Shown here piece after piece: positions 43,013 to 52,009 of a stretch of 64,000 bases of DNA. The translations under genes and the position numbers were made by a program. How positions within the stretch are numbered: the stretch's first letter is position 1; each line of letters opens with the position of its first letter. The DNA is from Oscillospiraceae bacterium (GTDB lineage: Bacteria > Bacillota > Clostridia > Oscillospirales > Acutalibacteraceae). The notes beneath the pieces were generated by a model. That model was not told where the DNA came from. It did not search any database and was given only the letters and a program-made list of their open reading frames with translations. The stretch spans positions 93,337-157,336 of the forward strand of contig SVQA01000005.1 of NCBI GenBank assembly GCA_015065545.1. The letters run 5' to 3'.

Positions 43013-44662
43013 ATGAACACTACTAAACTTTACGGCAAAATGTATCTGCAGATGCTTTTAGGCGGTGCCACTACACTCTCAGAGAATGTAGAAAGGCTCA
43101 ACGACCTTAACGTATTCCCTGTGGCAGACGGCGATACAGGCACAAATATGTACAGAACTATGCAGGGCGGTCTTATGGAGGCTACAACTGAGGACAGCGA
43201 CAGCATAGGCAAGGTTTCCAAAGCGTTTGCAAAAGGAATCCTCCTTTCTGCAAGAGGCAACTCCGGGGTTATACTTTCTCAGATTTTTACAGGCATCAAC
43301 GAGATACTCAAATATTTTGATAAAGCAACACCCATACAGCTTGCCGACGCTTACAGAAAGGGTATCGAAAAAGCCTACTCAGCTGTACAGAATCCCACCG
43401 AAGGCACTATACTTACCGTGTTCAGAGAGAGCACCGAATATGCCGCAAATATTATGAACGAAAACTCAACCATTGAGGATTTCTTTGAGCTTCACATCAG
43501 AGAAGCAAGACGCTCCTTAGAACGCACAAAAGAGCTTCTTCCGGTACTTGCAGAGGCAGATGTTGTGGACTCGGGTGCCGCAGGCTATCTTGCAGTTGCA
43601 GAGGGTATGTACAAAGCCCTTACAGGTGAGCTTATTCCCGAAGAGTTCCAGCCTGCACAAGCAGAAACAACTCCCGCTATCAACATAGATTCCTTTACCC
43701 GTGACAGCGTACTTGAGTTCGGCTACTGTACAGAATTTCTTATAAGACTTACCACCGCAAAGGTAGACCCCGACACATTTAATGTTCAGACTGTTATCAA
43801 CGACCTCAACACCCTTGGCGGTGAAAGCATCGTTGCATACAAACAAGATGATATTGTGAAGGTACACGTTCACACCTTCACTCCCGGTTTAATCCTTGCA
43901 AAGATGCAGGAGTACGGCGAATTCCTAACAGTTAAGGTTGAGAATATGTCCGTAGGCCATTCAGAGAGTGAAAAGCAAAAAGACAAAAAGAAAAAGCGTA
44001 AAAAGTTCTCTGTTGTATCCGTGTCCACAGGCGATGGTATTTCTGCCCTCTTCACCGATATGGGTGTTGACCGAATAATCAGCGGCGGTCAGACCCAGAA
44101 CCCCTCCACAGAAGAGTTTATTGAGGCTTTCTCCGATTGTAGCAGCGAACACATTATCGTTCTGCCCAACAACAAAAATATCATCCTTGCCGCAAAGCAG
44201 GCAGGTAAAATCTACACAGATGCACAGGTGCACGTTGTCGAAACCAAAAATCTTGCAGAAGGCTACTGTGCCCTTGCTGTTATCAACCCCGGCTTTACAG
44301 ATATGCAAGTACTCACAGACAGTGCTCTGCGAGCCGCAAAGGATGTTCAAAGCATTGAGGTAACAAAGGCTATACGAAATGCCACCATTGACGGAGTTAA
44401 CGTTAAGAAAGACGACTATATGGCAATCGGTGCAGGCAAGGTTCAGTCCACTGCCCCAACTGCCGAGGAAGCTGTGCTCAAAGCTTTAGACTCCCTTGAC
44501 ACCGACCTTGCAGAGATAATTACACTCTTTGCAGGCAAGAATGTAACAGCAGATAAAAGAGCCGCTCTCACAGAAAAGCTCGAGGAAATCTACGACGAAT
44601 GTGAAATCGTAGTTTACGAAGGCGGTCAGGAAGTTTACGACTACTATGTTGCAGTAGAATAA
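43013..44662 (+). CDS. fakA: Fatty acid kinase catalytic subunit FakA (YloV/DAK2 type)
   Basis: 549 aa. N-terminal DhaL/DAK2 kinase domain (1-200) with VFPVADGDTGTNMYRT (metal/ATP site) and GNSGVILSQ. A middle domain, then a C-terminal DegV-like domain (about 340-545). FakA phosphorylates fatty acids held by FakB, feeding acyl phosphates to phospholipid synthesis. The fakB homologue follows after 20 bases, then a GNAT and an ACP, forming one plus-strand operon. The Lys-rich KQKDKKKKRKK linker near 325 is a surface loop. GGGGTGG precedes the ATG. Confidence 0.93.
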   Translation: MNTTKLYGKMYLQMLLGGATTLSENVERLNDLNVFPVADGDTGTNMYRTMQGGLMEATTEDSDSIGKVSKAFAKGILLSARGNSGVILSQIFTGINEILKYFDKATPIQLADAYRKGIEKAYSAVQNPTEGTILTVFRESTEYAANIMNENSTIEDFFELHIREARRSLERTKELLPVLAEADVVDSGAAGYLAVAEGMYKALTGELIPEEFQPAQAETTPAINIDSFTRDSVLEFGYCTEFLIRLTTAKVDPDTFNVQTVINDLNTLGGESIVAYKQDDIVKVHVHTFTPGLILAKMQEYGEFLTVKVENMSVGHSESEKQKDKKKKRKKFSVVSVSTGDGISALFTDMGVDRIISGGQTQNPSTEEFIEAFSDCSSEHIIVLPNNKNIILAAKQAGKIYTDAQVHVVETKNLAEGYCALAVINPGFTDMQVLTDSALRAAKDVQSIEVTKAIRNATIDGVNVKKDDYMAIGAGKVQSTAPTAEEAVLKALDSLDTDLAEIITLFAGKNVTADKRAALTEKLEEIYDECEIVVYEGGQEVYDYYVAVE

Positions 44663-44682
44663 TTTAAAGAGAGGTAAAATTT

Positions 44683-45582
44683 ATGTCTAAAATTAAGATT
44701 ATGTGCACATCCACAGGATGTATTGAATATGCTCCCGAAAGATACAGAGAAATGGATATTGAGATTATCCGTGTACTCGTTCACTTCAACGGCAAGGAAT
44801 ATAAAGAGGGTATCGGTCTTGACCCTGTTGAATTCTATAACTTCCTCGAAACAGTAGAGGATCCCAAGTCAAACCTCCCCCATACCGATATGCCCAATAC
44901 AGAGGACATTCGTGCAGCATTCGACAAAGCAATTGCAGACGGCTATGACGAAGCAATTGTATTTGCTATTTCAGCGGGTCTTGGCGGCACTTATAATAAA
45001 ATCTGCTTGGTTGCAAAAGAATATGAAGGCAAGCTCAAAATAAATGTTGTAGATACCGAAATCACCTGCTTCGGTGAAGGTCTGCTTGCTATCAAGGCTT
45101 ATGAATTTGCACAGAAGGGTATGTCTTCCGAGGATATTCTCAAAGAAATCAACTGGATGAAACGTCATCAGGAATTAATCGGTATTGACGGAAAACTCGA
45201 TTACCTTATTTATAACGGAAGACTCAAGGGCGGAAAAGCCTTTATGGGTCAGCTTCTCAACATTTGTCCTGTTATTCACATGGATAAAGGCGAGATTGTT
45301 CCCCTTGAAAGTGTACGCACACAGAAGAAAGCTCTTGCCCGTACCTGCGAGTTATTAAAAGAAAAGCTGGGTGACAGAAATCCCGAGGACTATGTTCTCT
45401 GGCATATCTACACAGGCCGTTCCGTTATCGATAAGCTCCTTGAAATTGAGAAGAAATACGACATAAAAACTAACCATGAGGATGTTATTATGTCTCCTGT
45501 AAGCGGATGTCACAACGGACCTTGGCTTGCAGCTTACGGTTACACATTCCTTCGTCGCGAAGACGAGCCTCTGGAGGACTAA
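44683..45582 (+). CDS. fakB: Fatty-acid-binding DegV-family protein FakB
   Basis: 299 aa, the lipid carrier that presents a fatty acid to FakA. Two-lobed DegV fold with SAGLGGTYN and YNGRLKGGKAFMGQLLNICPVIHM. The usual first motif TDSTADL is replaced by CTSTGCIEY, so the lipid head-group site may differ. It follows fakA directly, with GAGAGG before the ATG, and is followed by the GNAT gene with one base between. Which acid it binds is unknown. Confidence 0.88.
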   Translation: MSKIKIMCTSTGCIEYAPERYREMDIEIIRVLVHFNGKEYKEGIGLDPVEFYNFLETVEDPKSNLPHTDMPNTEDIRAAFDKAIADGYDEAIVFAISAGLGGTYNKICLVAKEYEGKLKINVVDTEITCFGEGLLAIKAYEFAQKGMSSEDILKEINWMKRHQELIGIDGKLDYLIYNGRLKGGKAFMGQLLNICPVIHMDKGEIVPLESVRTQKKALARTCELLKEKLGDRNPEDYVLWHIYTGRSVIDKLLEIEKKYDIKTNHEDVIMSPVSGCHNGPWLAAYGYTFLRREDEPLED

Positions 45583-45583
45583 T

Positions 45584-46726
45584 ATGATAACCGTTAAAGA
45601 GGTAAAAAGCCAAAAGGATATAAAGGAGTTTATTGAGTTTCCTTTAAAACTTTATAAGAAAAACCCTTTCTTTGTTCCTCCTCTTTACAGTGATGAAAAG
45701 AAACTTTTAAACCGTGAAAAATCCACCCCTGCTTTTGATACAGTCTATTTTCTTTGCAAAAAAGACGGAAAGGTTGCAGGAAGAATTCAGGGTATAATTC
45801 AAAAGCAATATAACGAACTCCATAATTGCTCTCAAGTACGATTCAACCGATTCGACTCTATCAATGACAAAGACGTAGCCTCTGCTCTCTTTAAAGCAGT
45901 AGAGGATTGGGCTAAAAAAAGGGGTATGACCCATATCTGCGGTCCTTTAGGCTTCAGCGATTTGGACAGAGAGGGACTTCTTATCGAGGGCTTTGAGGAA
46001 GAATCCACCTTCGAGGAGCAATACAGCTTCCCCTACTACCCTGCACTTGTAGAGAGCTTCGGATTCAAGAAGGATGCAGACTGGCTGGAATATGAACTGA
46101 CTCTCCCAAAGGAACGCAACCAAATCCTTGAGCGAGTTGCAAAGCGTTCTATGGAAATGAACAAGCTTCACGTTGCCGACACAAGCATCCCAAAGAAAAA
46201 GTATATTGAAAAATACCGCAACGGTTTCTTTGATTGCCTTGACGAATGTTATCGGGAGCTTTATGGCACAGTGCCTATCACAAAAGAGGCACAGGATGAG
46301 CTTGTCAGTCAATTTATGATGATACTCAACAAAAAGTATCTTGTGTTTATCTGCGACGAAAAGGAAGAGGTAGTAGCCTTCGGAATGTGTCTGCCTGCCA
46401 TAGGCAACGCACTCAAGGGTACAAGCGGAAAACTCACTCCCATAAACCTTTTGCGGATATTAAAAACAGTCAAGAATCCTAAAACCATTGACCTTGCTCT
46501 TGTAGCGGTGCGTCCCAAATACCAGAAAAAAGGTGTAAACGCCATTTTGCTTATGGATATGCTTAGTATTCTTGAGAGCGGTAAAATAAAAAAATTCGAA
46601 ACAAACTTAAATCTTGAGACTAACACCGCCGTTGTGGCTCAGTGGAAGTATTTTTCATCTCGTCAACACAAACGCAGACGCTCTTACATTAAACAAATAG
46701 GAGAACAAAATGCTCAAAAAAATTAA
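45584..46726 (+). CDS. Large GNAT-fold protein in the fatty acid kinase operon
   Basis: 380 aa, about twice a normal GNAT. The N-terminal half begins with FIEFPLKLYKKNPFFVPPL and has FSDLDREGLLIEGFEE. The C-terminal half has the acetyl-CoA-type loop VRPKYQKKGVNAILL (near 310). Similar long GNAT proteins occur in anaerobes without assigned function. The ATG at 45584 overlaps the end region of fakB and follows GGAGG; the track's earlier start is inside fakB. Its position between fakB and an acyl carrier protein suggests an acyltransferase that uses acyl-ACP or acyl phosphate rather than acetyl-CoA; that is inference. Confidence 0.7.
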   Translation: MITVKEVKSQKDIKEFIEFPLKLYKKNPFFVPPLYSDEKKLLNREKSTPAFDTVYFLCKKDGKVAGRIQGIIQKQYNELHNCSQVRFNRFDSINDKDVASALFKAVEDWAKKRGMTHICGPLGFSDLDREGLLIEGFEEESTFEEQYSFPYYPALVESFGFKKDADWLEYELTLPKERNQILERVAKRSMEMNKLHVADTSIPKKKYIEKYRNGFFDCLDECYRELYGTVPITKEAQDELVSQFMMILNKKYLVFICDEKEEVVAFGMCLPAIGNALKGTSGKLTPINLLRILKTVKNPKTIDLALVAVRPKYQKKGVNAILLMDMLSILESGKIKKFETNLNLETNTAVVAQWKYFSSRQHKRRRSYIKQIGEQNAQKN

Positions 46727-46931
46727 GGAAATCATAAAAAGCATTTTACCAAGCATCGATATATCACAAATCAGCGAAAGCACTCGTTTTTCTGATGACC
46801 TGTGTTTTGATTCAATAAATATGATGGTGTTTTCCATAGAGCTCGAAGAAACCTTTTGCTTTAAATTTTCTCATCCTGTAGTTTTCGAAACCTTAGGCGA
46901 TGTCTGCGGCTATCTTGACAGCAGAATATGA
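46710..46931 (+). CDS. Acyl carrier protein-like protein
   Basis: 73 aa, four-helix ACP size. The attachment motif reads DLCFDSINMM, with Ser near 37 for the phosphopantetheine arm in place of the usual GADSLD context. It overlaps the GNAT gene by 17 bases and has AGGAG before the ATG, so it is tightly coupled. It is distinct from the housekeeping ACP by its hydrophobic, less acidic helix II. It probably serves the GNAT or a special acyl transfer. Confidence 0.8.
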   Translation: MLKKIKEIIKSILPSIDISQISESTRFSDDLCFDSINMMVFSIELEETFCFKFSHPVVFETLGDVCGYLDSRI

Positions 46932-46950
46932 AATCATAATATAGTATATT

Positions 46951-46990
46951 AAAAAATGCCATCTCGCTTGATTGCGAGATGGCATTTTTT
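46951..46990. terminator. Bidirectional terminator after the ACP gene
   Basis: AAAAAATGCCATCTCGC and its exact complement form a 17-bp stem with a six-base loop between convergent genes. Confidence 0.9.
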
Positions 46991-47028
46991 ACACACTGAT
47001 AATTATATTTACAGCACTCTGTTACTGC

Positions 47029-48093
47029 TTAATTTTTTTTAGATTTAGCCTTAACCTTATCAACAATAAAGCTAAACAAAATCGAAGCTATAATAGTTAT
47101 TGAATAGTAGAGCACAATTCTAACAGACAAAGGCAACCCATATCCTTTACTTTCGAGAAAACTTTTACACAACCAGATAAATGTACCGACACTCCAGTGA
47201 ATGGTATAAACAGGCAGCGAAATCTTACCCAAATAAGATAAGAACTTGCCCTGAAGCTTTATGGAATAGCTGCAACCTGACAGCATAATCAGAACACCTA
47301 TACCCAACAAAACCACTATAATGTTAAACTTATCAACACGGTTCAAAGCTGTAAGCACAATAGTCGAACCAAAGCAGAACAATTCAACAATAGTCAACAA
47401 GAATCGTGTTTTCGCAGATATATAAACTTCTGACAATCTTGATGCAACAAAGTACAGGAAACATCCAACAGATAAATAACAATATGCCCTCATAATCGCA
47501 TCAAACCCATCAGCCGAAGGGAACACTCCGCCACGAGTAACAAAAATCAATACCGGCACAAACCATGATAACAAATAAGCAAAAACTTCTTTAAATCGTA
47601 GGTACAGAAAGCACAACAAAGGCATAGCAATAAGCATTGCAGAAATATACCATATAGGCGGTAGAAATCTGGTACTTGTCAAAGGAGCAATCATCAAAAG
47701 CTCCAAGGGCAAGTTAGTTAATATTTTACCAATCTGACTTATGCCCCCTGAAGAAACCAAGCAAGAAACAATACGCAGAAGATACTCCAACAATATGCAG
47801 GGAACAACATAGAACATCAGAGATTTATATTTTCGGAATGTATATTTAAAAGCCTCTTTCGCAGAAGATTCTATACTCACACTGCTATGTAAATTCTCAA
47901 AATGCTGTATCATAAAAAAGCCGGAAATCATAAAGAAAAATTCAACATAAATAAGAGCTGCATGAAAAGGAGCATTTACGAAACCAATCTGATAAATATG
48001 GTGTGCCATAATTAAAAGTGAAAACACAAACCTTAGCAAATCACATGAGCCATATCTACCATTAACTCTACTTAACAGTTTATTATTTGTCAT
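47029..48093 (-). CDS. Acyltransferase 3 family membrane protein
   Basis: 354 aa with about ten membrane helices. The N-terminal helix carries the family signature LLRFVFSLLIMAHHIYQIGF, including the catalytic-type His pair, and a second conserved patch YVEFFFMISGFFMI. Members O-acetylate exopolysaccharide, peptidoglycan or antibiotics; the target here is unknown. Single gene, AGGGTGATG before the ATG. No glycan cluster lies next to it. Confidence 0.88.
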   Translation of the reverse strand: MTNNKLLSRVNGRYGSCDLLRFVFSLLIMAHHIYQIGFVNAPFHAALIYVEFFFMISGFFMIQHFENLHSSVSIESSAKEAFKYTFRKYKSLMFYVVPCILLEYLLRIVSCLVSSGGISQIGKILTNLPLELLMIAPLTSTRFLPPIWYISAMLIAMPLLCFLYLRFKEVFAYLLSWFVPVLIFVTRGGVFPSADGFDAIMRAYCYLSVGCFLYFVASRLSEVYISAKTRFLLTIVELFCFGSTIVLTALNRVDKFNIIVVLLGIGVLIMLSGCSYSIKLQGKFLSYLGKISLPVYTIHWSVGTFIWLCKSFLESKGYGLPLSVRIVLYYSITIIASILFSFIVDKVKAKSKKN

Positions 48094-48187
48094 AATACAT
48101 CACCCTTGCTTATATTACTTTAATAGTAGGAACCTGTCAATTGTTTTTTGAATACACAAACTCTTCAGAAAATCACACTTCCAAACA

Positions 48188-49579
48188 TCAATCTTCTACC
48201 AGATTCTTTGCCCAGACACCTTTTTTCACCAGTATATACCCCAGTACACACTTGATAATATCAAGACACTGTACAATAAGATACATAGGCACTATAGGAA
48301 TGTCTGTAAATCTTGAAAGAGTAAATGCGGCAACAATAAGAATTACCCACACATAGACGCTATCGAATAAGAAAGTAATAACCGTCTTTCCTCCCGAACG
48401 CAAGGTAAAGTAAGCAGTATGTATAAAGCCGTGAAAAGGCATCATAGCCGCGCTAATAAGCAGACATTTTGTTGCAATATCCTTTACTGTATCTGTGGTA
48501 TTGTATATCTGTGGGAACAAGGGCGACAAAGCTGCCATAACACCGCCGATAAAAAGGCATACCGCAACGGCACAAAAAATAAGCTTTCTGTCCTCGTCCT
48601 TGGCTCTTTCTATCTCACCTGCACCGAGAAGCTGACCAACGATTATACTTATAGCACTTCCGAAGGCAAAGTATGCACAGAAGAACAGGTTTGATACCGT
48701 TGAGCTTATGTTAAGCGCCGACACAGCTTCCAGTCCTCTTACCGAATAGCATTGAGTAAGCACAGCTTGTCCTGTTGACCAGAGCACCTCGTTGAGCATA
48801 AGGGGAAAGCCTTTTCTGAGAATTCCGAAAAGCAAATCCTTAGGTATTCTGAAGCTCTTATATGCACCCACAACAAATTTATTTTTATCCTTATTGCCAT
48901 GAGTCCACAAAACCACCACAAGAAACTCACAAACTCTGGATATAACGGTAGCAATAGCCGCACCTCTGATACCCATAGCAGGTATACCCACAAATTCAAC
49001 GCCGAAAATAAGTGCATAGTCAAGCACAATATTAACACAAACCGCCACTATTCCGCCAACCATAGGAGGCACTGTTCTGCCTGTTTCTCTGAGTGTACCC
49101 GAATAAGCCGAAGTAAGTGCAAAAAGAGGTATCTGCCAAAGCATAATTGCAAGATATTCTTTGCCGAATGCAAGGGTTTTATCAAGGTTCAGATTATCCT
49201 GACCCTTATGCAGAAACAGAGAAATAAGCTCTGTATCAAACAACAAAAACAATCCGATACAAATCAGAGCCATGACGCTTACAATAATAACCTTTGCTCT
49301 GAAGGTTGCCCTTACTCCCTTGTGGTCGCCTTTGCCAAAGTACTGGGCGGTAAAAATACCTGCTCCCGAAACACCGCCGAAAATGCAGACATTAAACACA
49401 AAAATAAGCTGGTTTACAATGGCAACACCCGACATCTGCTCGGTACCAATCTGACCAACCATTATATTGTCCACAAGGCTTACAAAATTAGTGATAATCT
49501 GCTGAACAAGTATGGGCAGGGTTATCACAAAAACTTTTTTATAAAATTCTTTTGTTCCTATGTATTTCCTTAAAATCAT
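48188..49579 (-). CDS. MATE family efflux transporter
   Basis: 463 aa with twelve predicted membrane helices in two similar halves. PILVQQIITNFVSLVDNIMVGQIG near the N-terminus is typical of the NorM/DinF-like MATE group. It exports drugs or metabolites using a sodium or proton gradient. The ATG at 49579 follows AGGGTG; the track's longer start reads through the hairpin upstream and is not favoured. Confidence 0.92.
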   Translation of the reverse strand: MILRKYIGTKEFYKKVFVITLPILVQQIITNFVSLVDNIMVGQIGTEQMSGVAIVNQLIFVFNVCIFGGVSGAGIFTAQYFGKGDHKGVRATFRAKVIIVSVMALICIGLFLLFDTELISLFLHKGQDNLNLDKTLAFGKEYLAIMLWQIPLFALTSAYSGTLRETGRTVPPMVGGIVAVCVNIVLDYALIFGVEFVGIPAMGIRGAAIATVISRVCEFLVVVLWTHGNKDKNKFVVGAYKSFRIPKDLLFGILRKGFPLMLNEVLWSTGQAVLTQCYSVRGLEAVSALNISSTVSNLFFCAYFAFGSAISIIVGQLLGAGEIERAKDEDRKLIFCAVAVCLFIGGVMAALSPLFPQIYNTTDTVKDIATKCLLISAAMMPFHGFIHTAYFTLRSGGKTVITFLFDSVYVWVILIVAAFTLSRFTDIPIVPMYLIVQCLDIIKCVLGYILVKKGVWAKNLVED

Positions 49580-49589
49580 ATTACACCCT

Positions 49590-49622
49590 AAACCGCAGAA
49601 GTCCAAAAGGATTCTGCGGTTT
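49590..49622. terminator. Terminator between the beta-CASP gene and the MATE gene
   Basis: AAACCGCAGAA and TTCTGCGGTTT form an 11-bp stem. The T tract is clearer on the plus side, so termination on the minus strand may be partial. Confidence 0.55.
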
Positions 49623-49637
49623 ATTTTCTTATCTTGC

Positions 49638-51251
49638 TTATCTTTTGTATTTTTCTATAAGGTCGAGAATATCCTTTCGCAGTGCCTTTTTCTCCTTATT
49701 GGGAATACTGTCAAGAGAAGAAATAAAGTCTGTAAGTTTTTTAGCCGCATCGGTCAAAGACTTAAACTCAACTCTGTTTTTCGAGAAAGAAACTGTTTGT
49801 GCAGAATTTCTCTTAACAGGCACAGGCTTGGCAACATACTCAAACCTGCCTTCTTTTAAATCATACACAGTACCGCTGTAAGGAGCATTTGCCGTCACAC
49901 CGAACTCCTCCTCAACACTCTTTGCAAAATCCGTAGCAGAAGCATCCTCGCCGTGATTCACAAAGACCATAGAGGGCTTTTTCTCCATACTCTCAACAAA
50001 GCGGAGAAGCCCCCTCTTATCTGCATGACCGCTGATACCGCTTAAAGATTCTATTCGGGCATTAACTGCAATCTCGTCCCCGTAAATTTTAACCGACTCT
50101 GCTCCGTCTAAAATTCGTCTGCCCAAAGTACCCTGTGCCTGATAGCCTACAAAAAGCACCGTGCAGTTTTCTTTCCAAAGATTATATTTAAGGTGGTGGC
50201 ATACTCTGCCTGCCTCGCACATTCCGCTGGCAGAAATAATAACCTTAGGGCTTGGGTCACTGTTAAGCTTCTTCGACTCCTCTATTGATACATAAGTTTT
50301 AAGTCCGGGAAACACAAGAGGATTCTCTCCCCTCTTCATAACCGCTAATATCTCGACGTCAAAGCAATCTGTACTGCACTGCATATAAATGCTTGTAGCC
50401 TCATTTGCAAGAGGCGAATCCACATAAACAGGGAAATCATCGTGGCCGTGCACCATACCGCTTGCCTTTATTTCACGGATAAAATAAAGAAGCTCCTGGG
50501 TTCTGCCCACAGCGAAGGAAGGTATAACCAGGGTACCTTTTTTATCAAGAGTAGACTGGATGTAACCGGCAAGAAGCTCTATGGTATTCTCTCTGTTTTC
50601 CTCATGAAGACGATTGCCGTAGGTAGACTCTATCACAAGATAATCACAACCGTCAACATATTTCGGGTCATTGATTATGGGCTGATTTGTGTTACCCACA
50701 TCACCGCTCATAACAAGCTTCTTCTCAACATTATCTTCCGACAGCCAAAGCTCTATTGCGGCACTGCCGAGAAGATGACCAATATCTGTAAATCGCAAAG
50801 AGATATTTTCATTAATCTGCACCCTGTCGCTGTATTTCATTCTTCTGAAAAGCTTAAGTGCACCCTCTGCGTCCTCCAAAGAATAAAGAGGCTCGACCAC
50901 CCCTCTGCCTGCTCTTCTTGATTTACGGCTCTTGAAATTTGCTTCCGATTCCTGAATATACGCACAGTCACGGAGCATAATCTCGCAAAGGTCGCAGGTC
51001 TCTGCTGTAGCAAACACCTGACCCCTGAAGCCTTTTTTATAAAGCAAAGGAATATATCCCGAATGGTCCACATGAGCGTGAGTAAGAAAAAGATTTTCTA
51101 TCATAGAAGGCTCAACGGGCAAAGGTGCATTTTCGAACACATCTATCCCCTGAGGCATACCGAAATCCACAAGGGAATATTTGCCGCCCACTTCCAGAAG
51201 TGTACTGCTGCCCGTTACTTCGTGGCAAGCACCGATAAAGGTGATTTTCAT
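49638..51251 (-). CDS. Metallo-beta-lactamase/beta-CASP ribonuclease
   Basis: 537 aa. Zinc motif LTHAHVDHSGY near 60, GDVGNTNQPI, the beta-CASP insert with IESTYGNR and VIPSFAVGRTQEL, and a C-terminal RMMBL segment with GISGHADKRGL. This is the YSH1/CPSF-like group of bacterial RNA exonucleases and endonucleases. It is separated by only five bases from the LOG gene upstream, so they form an operon. Substrate unknown. Confidence 0.9.
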   Translation of the reverse strand: MKITFIGACHEVTGSSTLLEVGGKYSLVDFGMPQGIDVFENAPLPVEPSMIENLFLTHAHVDHSGYIPLLYKKGFRGQVFATAETCDLCEIMLRDCAYIQESEANFKSRKSRRAGRGVVEPLYSLEDAEGALKLFRRMKYSDRVQINENISLRFTDIGHLLGSAAIELWLSEDNVEKKLVMSGDVGNTNQPIINDPKYVDGCDYLVIESTYGNRLHEENRENTIELLAGYIQSTLDKKGTLVIPSFAVGRTQELLYFIREIKASGMVHGHDDFPVYVDSPLANEATSIYMQCSTDCFDVEILAVMKRGENPLVFPGLKTYVSIEESKKLNSDPSPKVIISASGMCEAGRVCHHLKYNLWKENCTVLFVGYQAQGTLGRRILDGAESVKIYGDEIAVNARIESLSGISGHADKRGLLRFVESMEKKPSMVFVNHGEDASATDFAKSVEEEFGVTANAPYSGTVYDLKEGRFEYVAKPVPVKRNSAQTVSFSKNRVEFKSLTDAAKKLTDFISSLDSIPNKEKKALRKDILDLIEKYKR

Positions 51252-51256
51252 AAAAA

Positions 51257-51838
51257 TCAGCCGTCCTTTAAATCTTTAACAAGTTGGTTTTCGGGCTGAG
51301 GAGTTTCAAGGAATTCAAAAAGCTCCTCCAAATTATCTGTAGTCTTATAGAGCGAGTCTACTGCAGAACGGACAAAGCCTTTATCAACCGCCGCCTGCAT
51401 CATGGCACCAAGCTCGTCATAGTAGCCCATAATATTATAAAGCGCTATGGGTTTATTATGCCTGCAAAGCTGACGCAGTGTCATAATCTCAAAGAATTCC
51501 TCAAAGGTTCCAATTCCGCCGGGAACAATTATAAAGGCGGCAGACAGCTCCTCCATAAGCTGTTTTCTCTCGCGCATTGTCTTGGTTTCAAAAACATGGT
51601 CACAATGAGAGAACACAGCCTCAATCTCTTCATTCTCAAAGAAGCTGGGAATAACTCCCTCGATGTATCCGCCTTCCATCAGAACACCTCTGGCTACAGC
51701 ACCCATAAGTCCGTTGGCACCGCCGCCAAAGACAAGAGAGTGACCTCGCTTCACCATCTCCTGACCGAGCTTTTCAACCTCCTCTATATAAACTTTATCA
51801 ATCTTTGGTGACGCAGCACCAAATACGCAAATTTTCAT
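51257..51838 (-). CDS. LOG family protein (TIGR00730)
   Basis: 193 aa Rossmann-fold protein with GGGANGLMGAVA and the signature PGGIGTFEEFFE near 105. The conserved METKTMRERK-type helix reads ETKTMRERKQLM. Relatives cleave nucleoside 5'-monophosphates to a base and ribose phosphate. Bacterial function is mostly unclear. First gene of a two-gene unit with the beta-CASP protein, which may link it to RNA or nucleotide recycling. Confidence 0.9.
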   Translation of the reverse strand: MKICVFGAASPKIDKVYIEEVEKLGQEMVKRGHSLVFGGGANGLMGAVARGVLMEGGYIEGVIPSFFENEEIEAVFSHCDHVFETKTMRERKQLMEELSAAFIIVPGGIGTFEEFFEIMTLRQLCRHNKPIALYNIMGYYDELGAMMQAAVDKGFVRSAVDSLYKTTDNLEELFEFLETPQPENQLVKDLKDG

Positions 51839-51975
51839 AGAATCACTCCTACATAAATTCTTAGATTATTATACCACGACTTACATAGATTAGGCAACAA
51901 ATCTTCTGTAAACAAACAAAAAACTTTTAAAAGGGGTACTCTTTATAGTATGTCAGCAAACCTTCCGATATAACA

Positions 51976-52003
51976 AAACGGCAATCAGAACAGACTGCCG
52001 TTT
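51976..52003 (-). terminator. Terminator of the threonine aldolase gene
   Basis: AAACGGCA and TGCCGTTT pair, with extra TCTG/CAGA contacts inside and Ts on the minus side. Confidence 0.75.
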
Positions 52004-52009
52004 AAAAAC

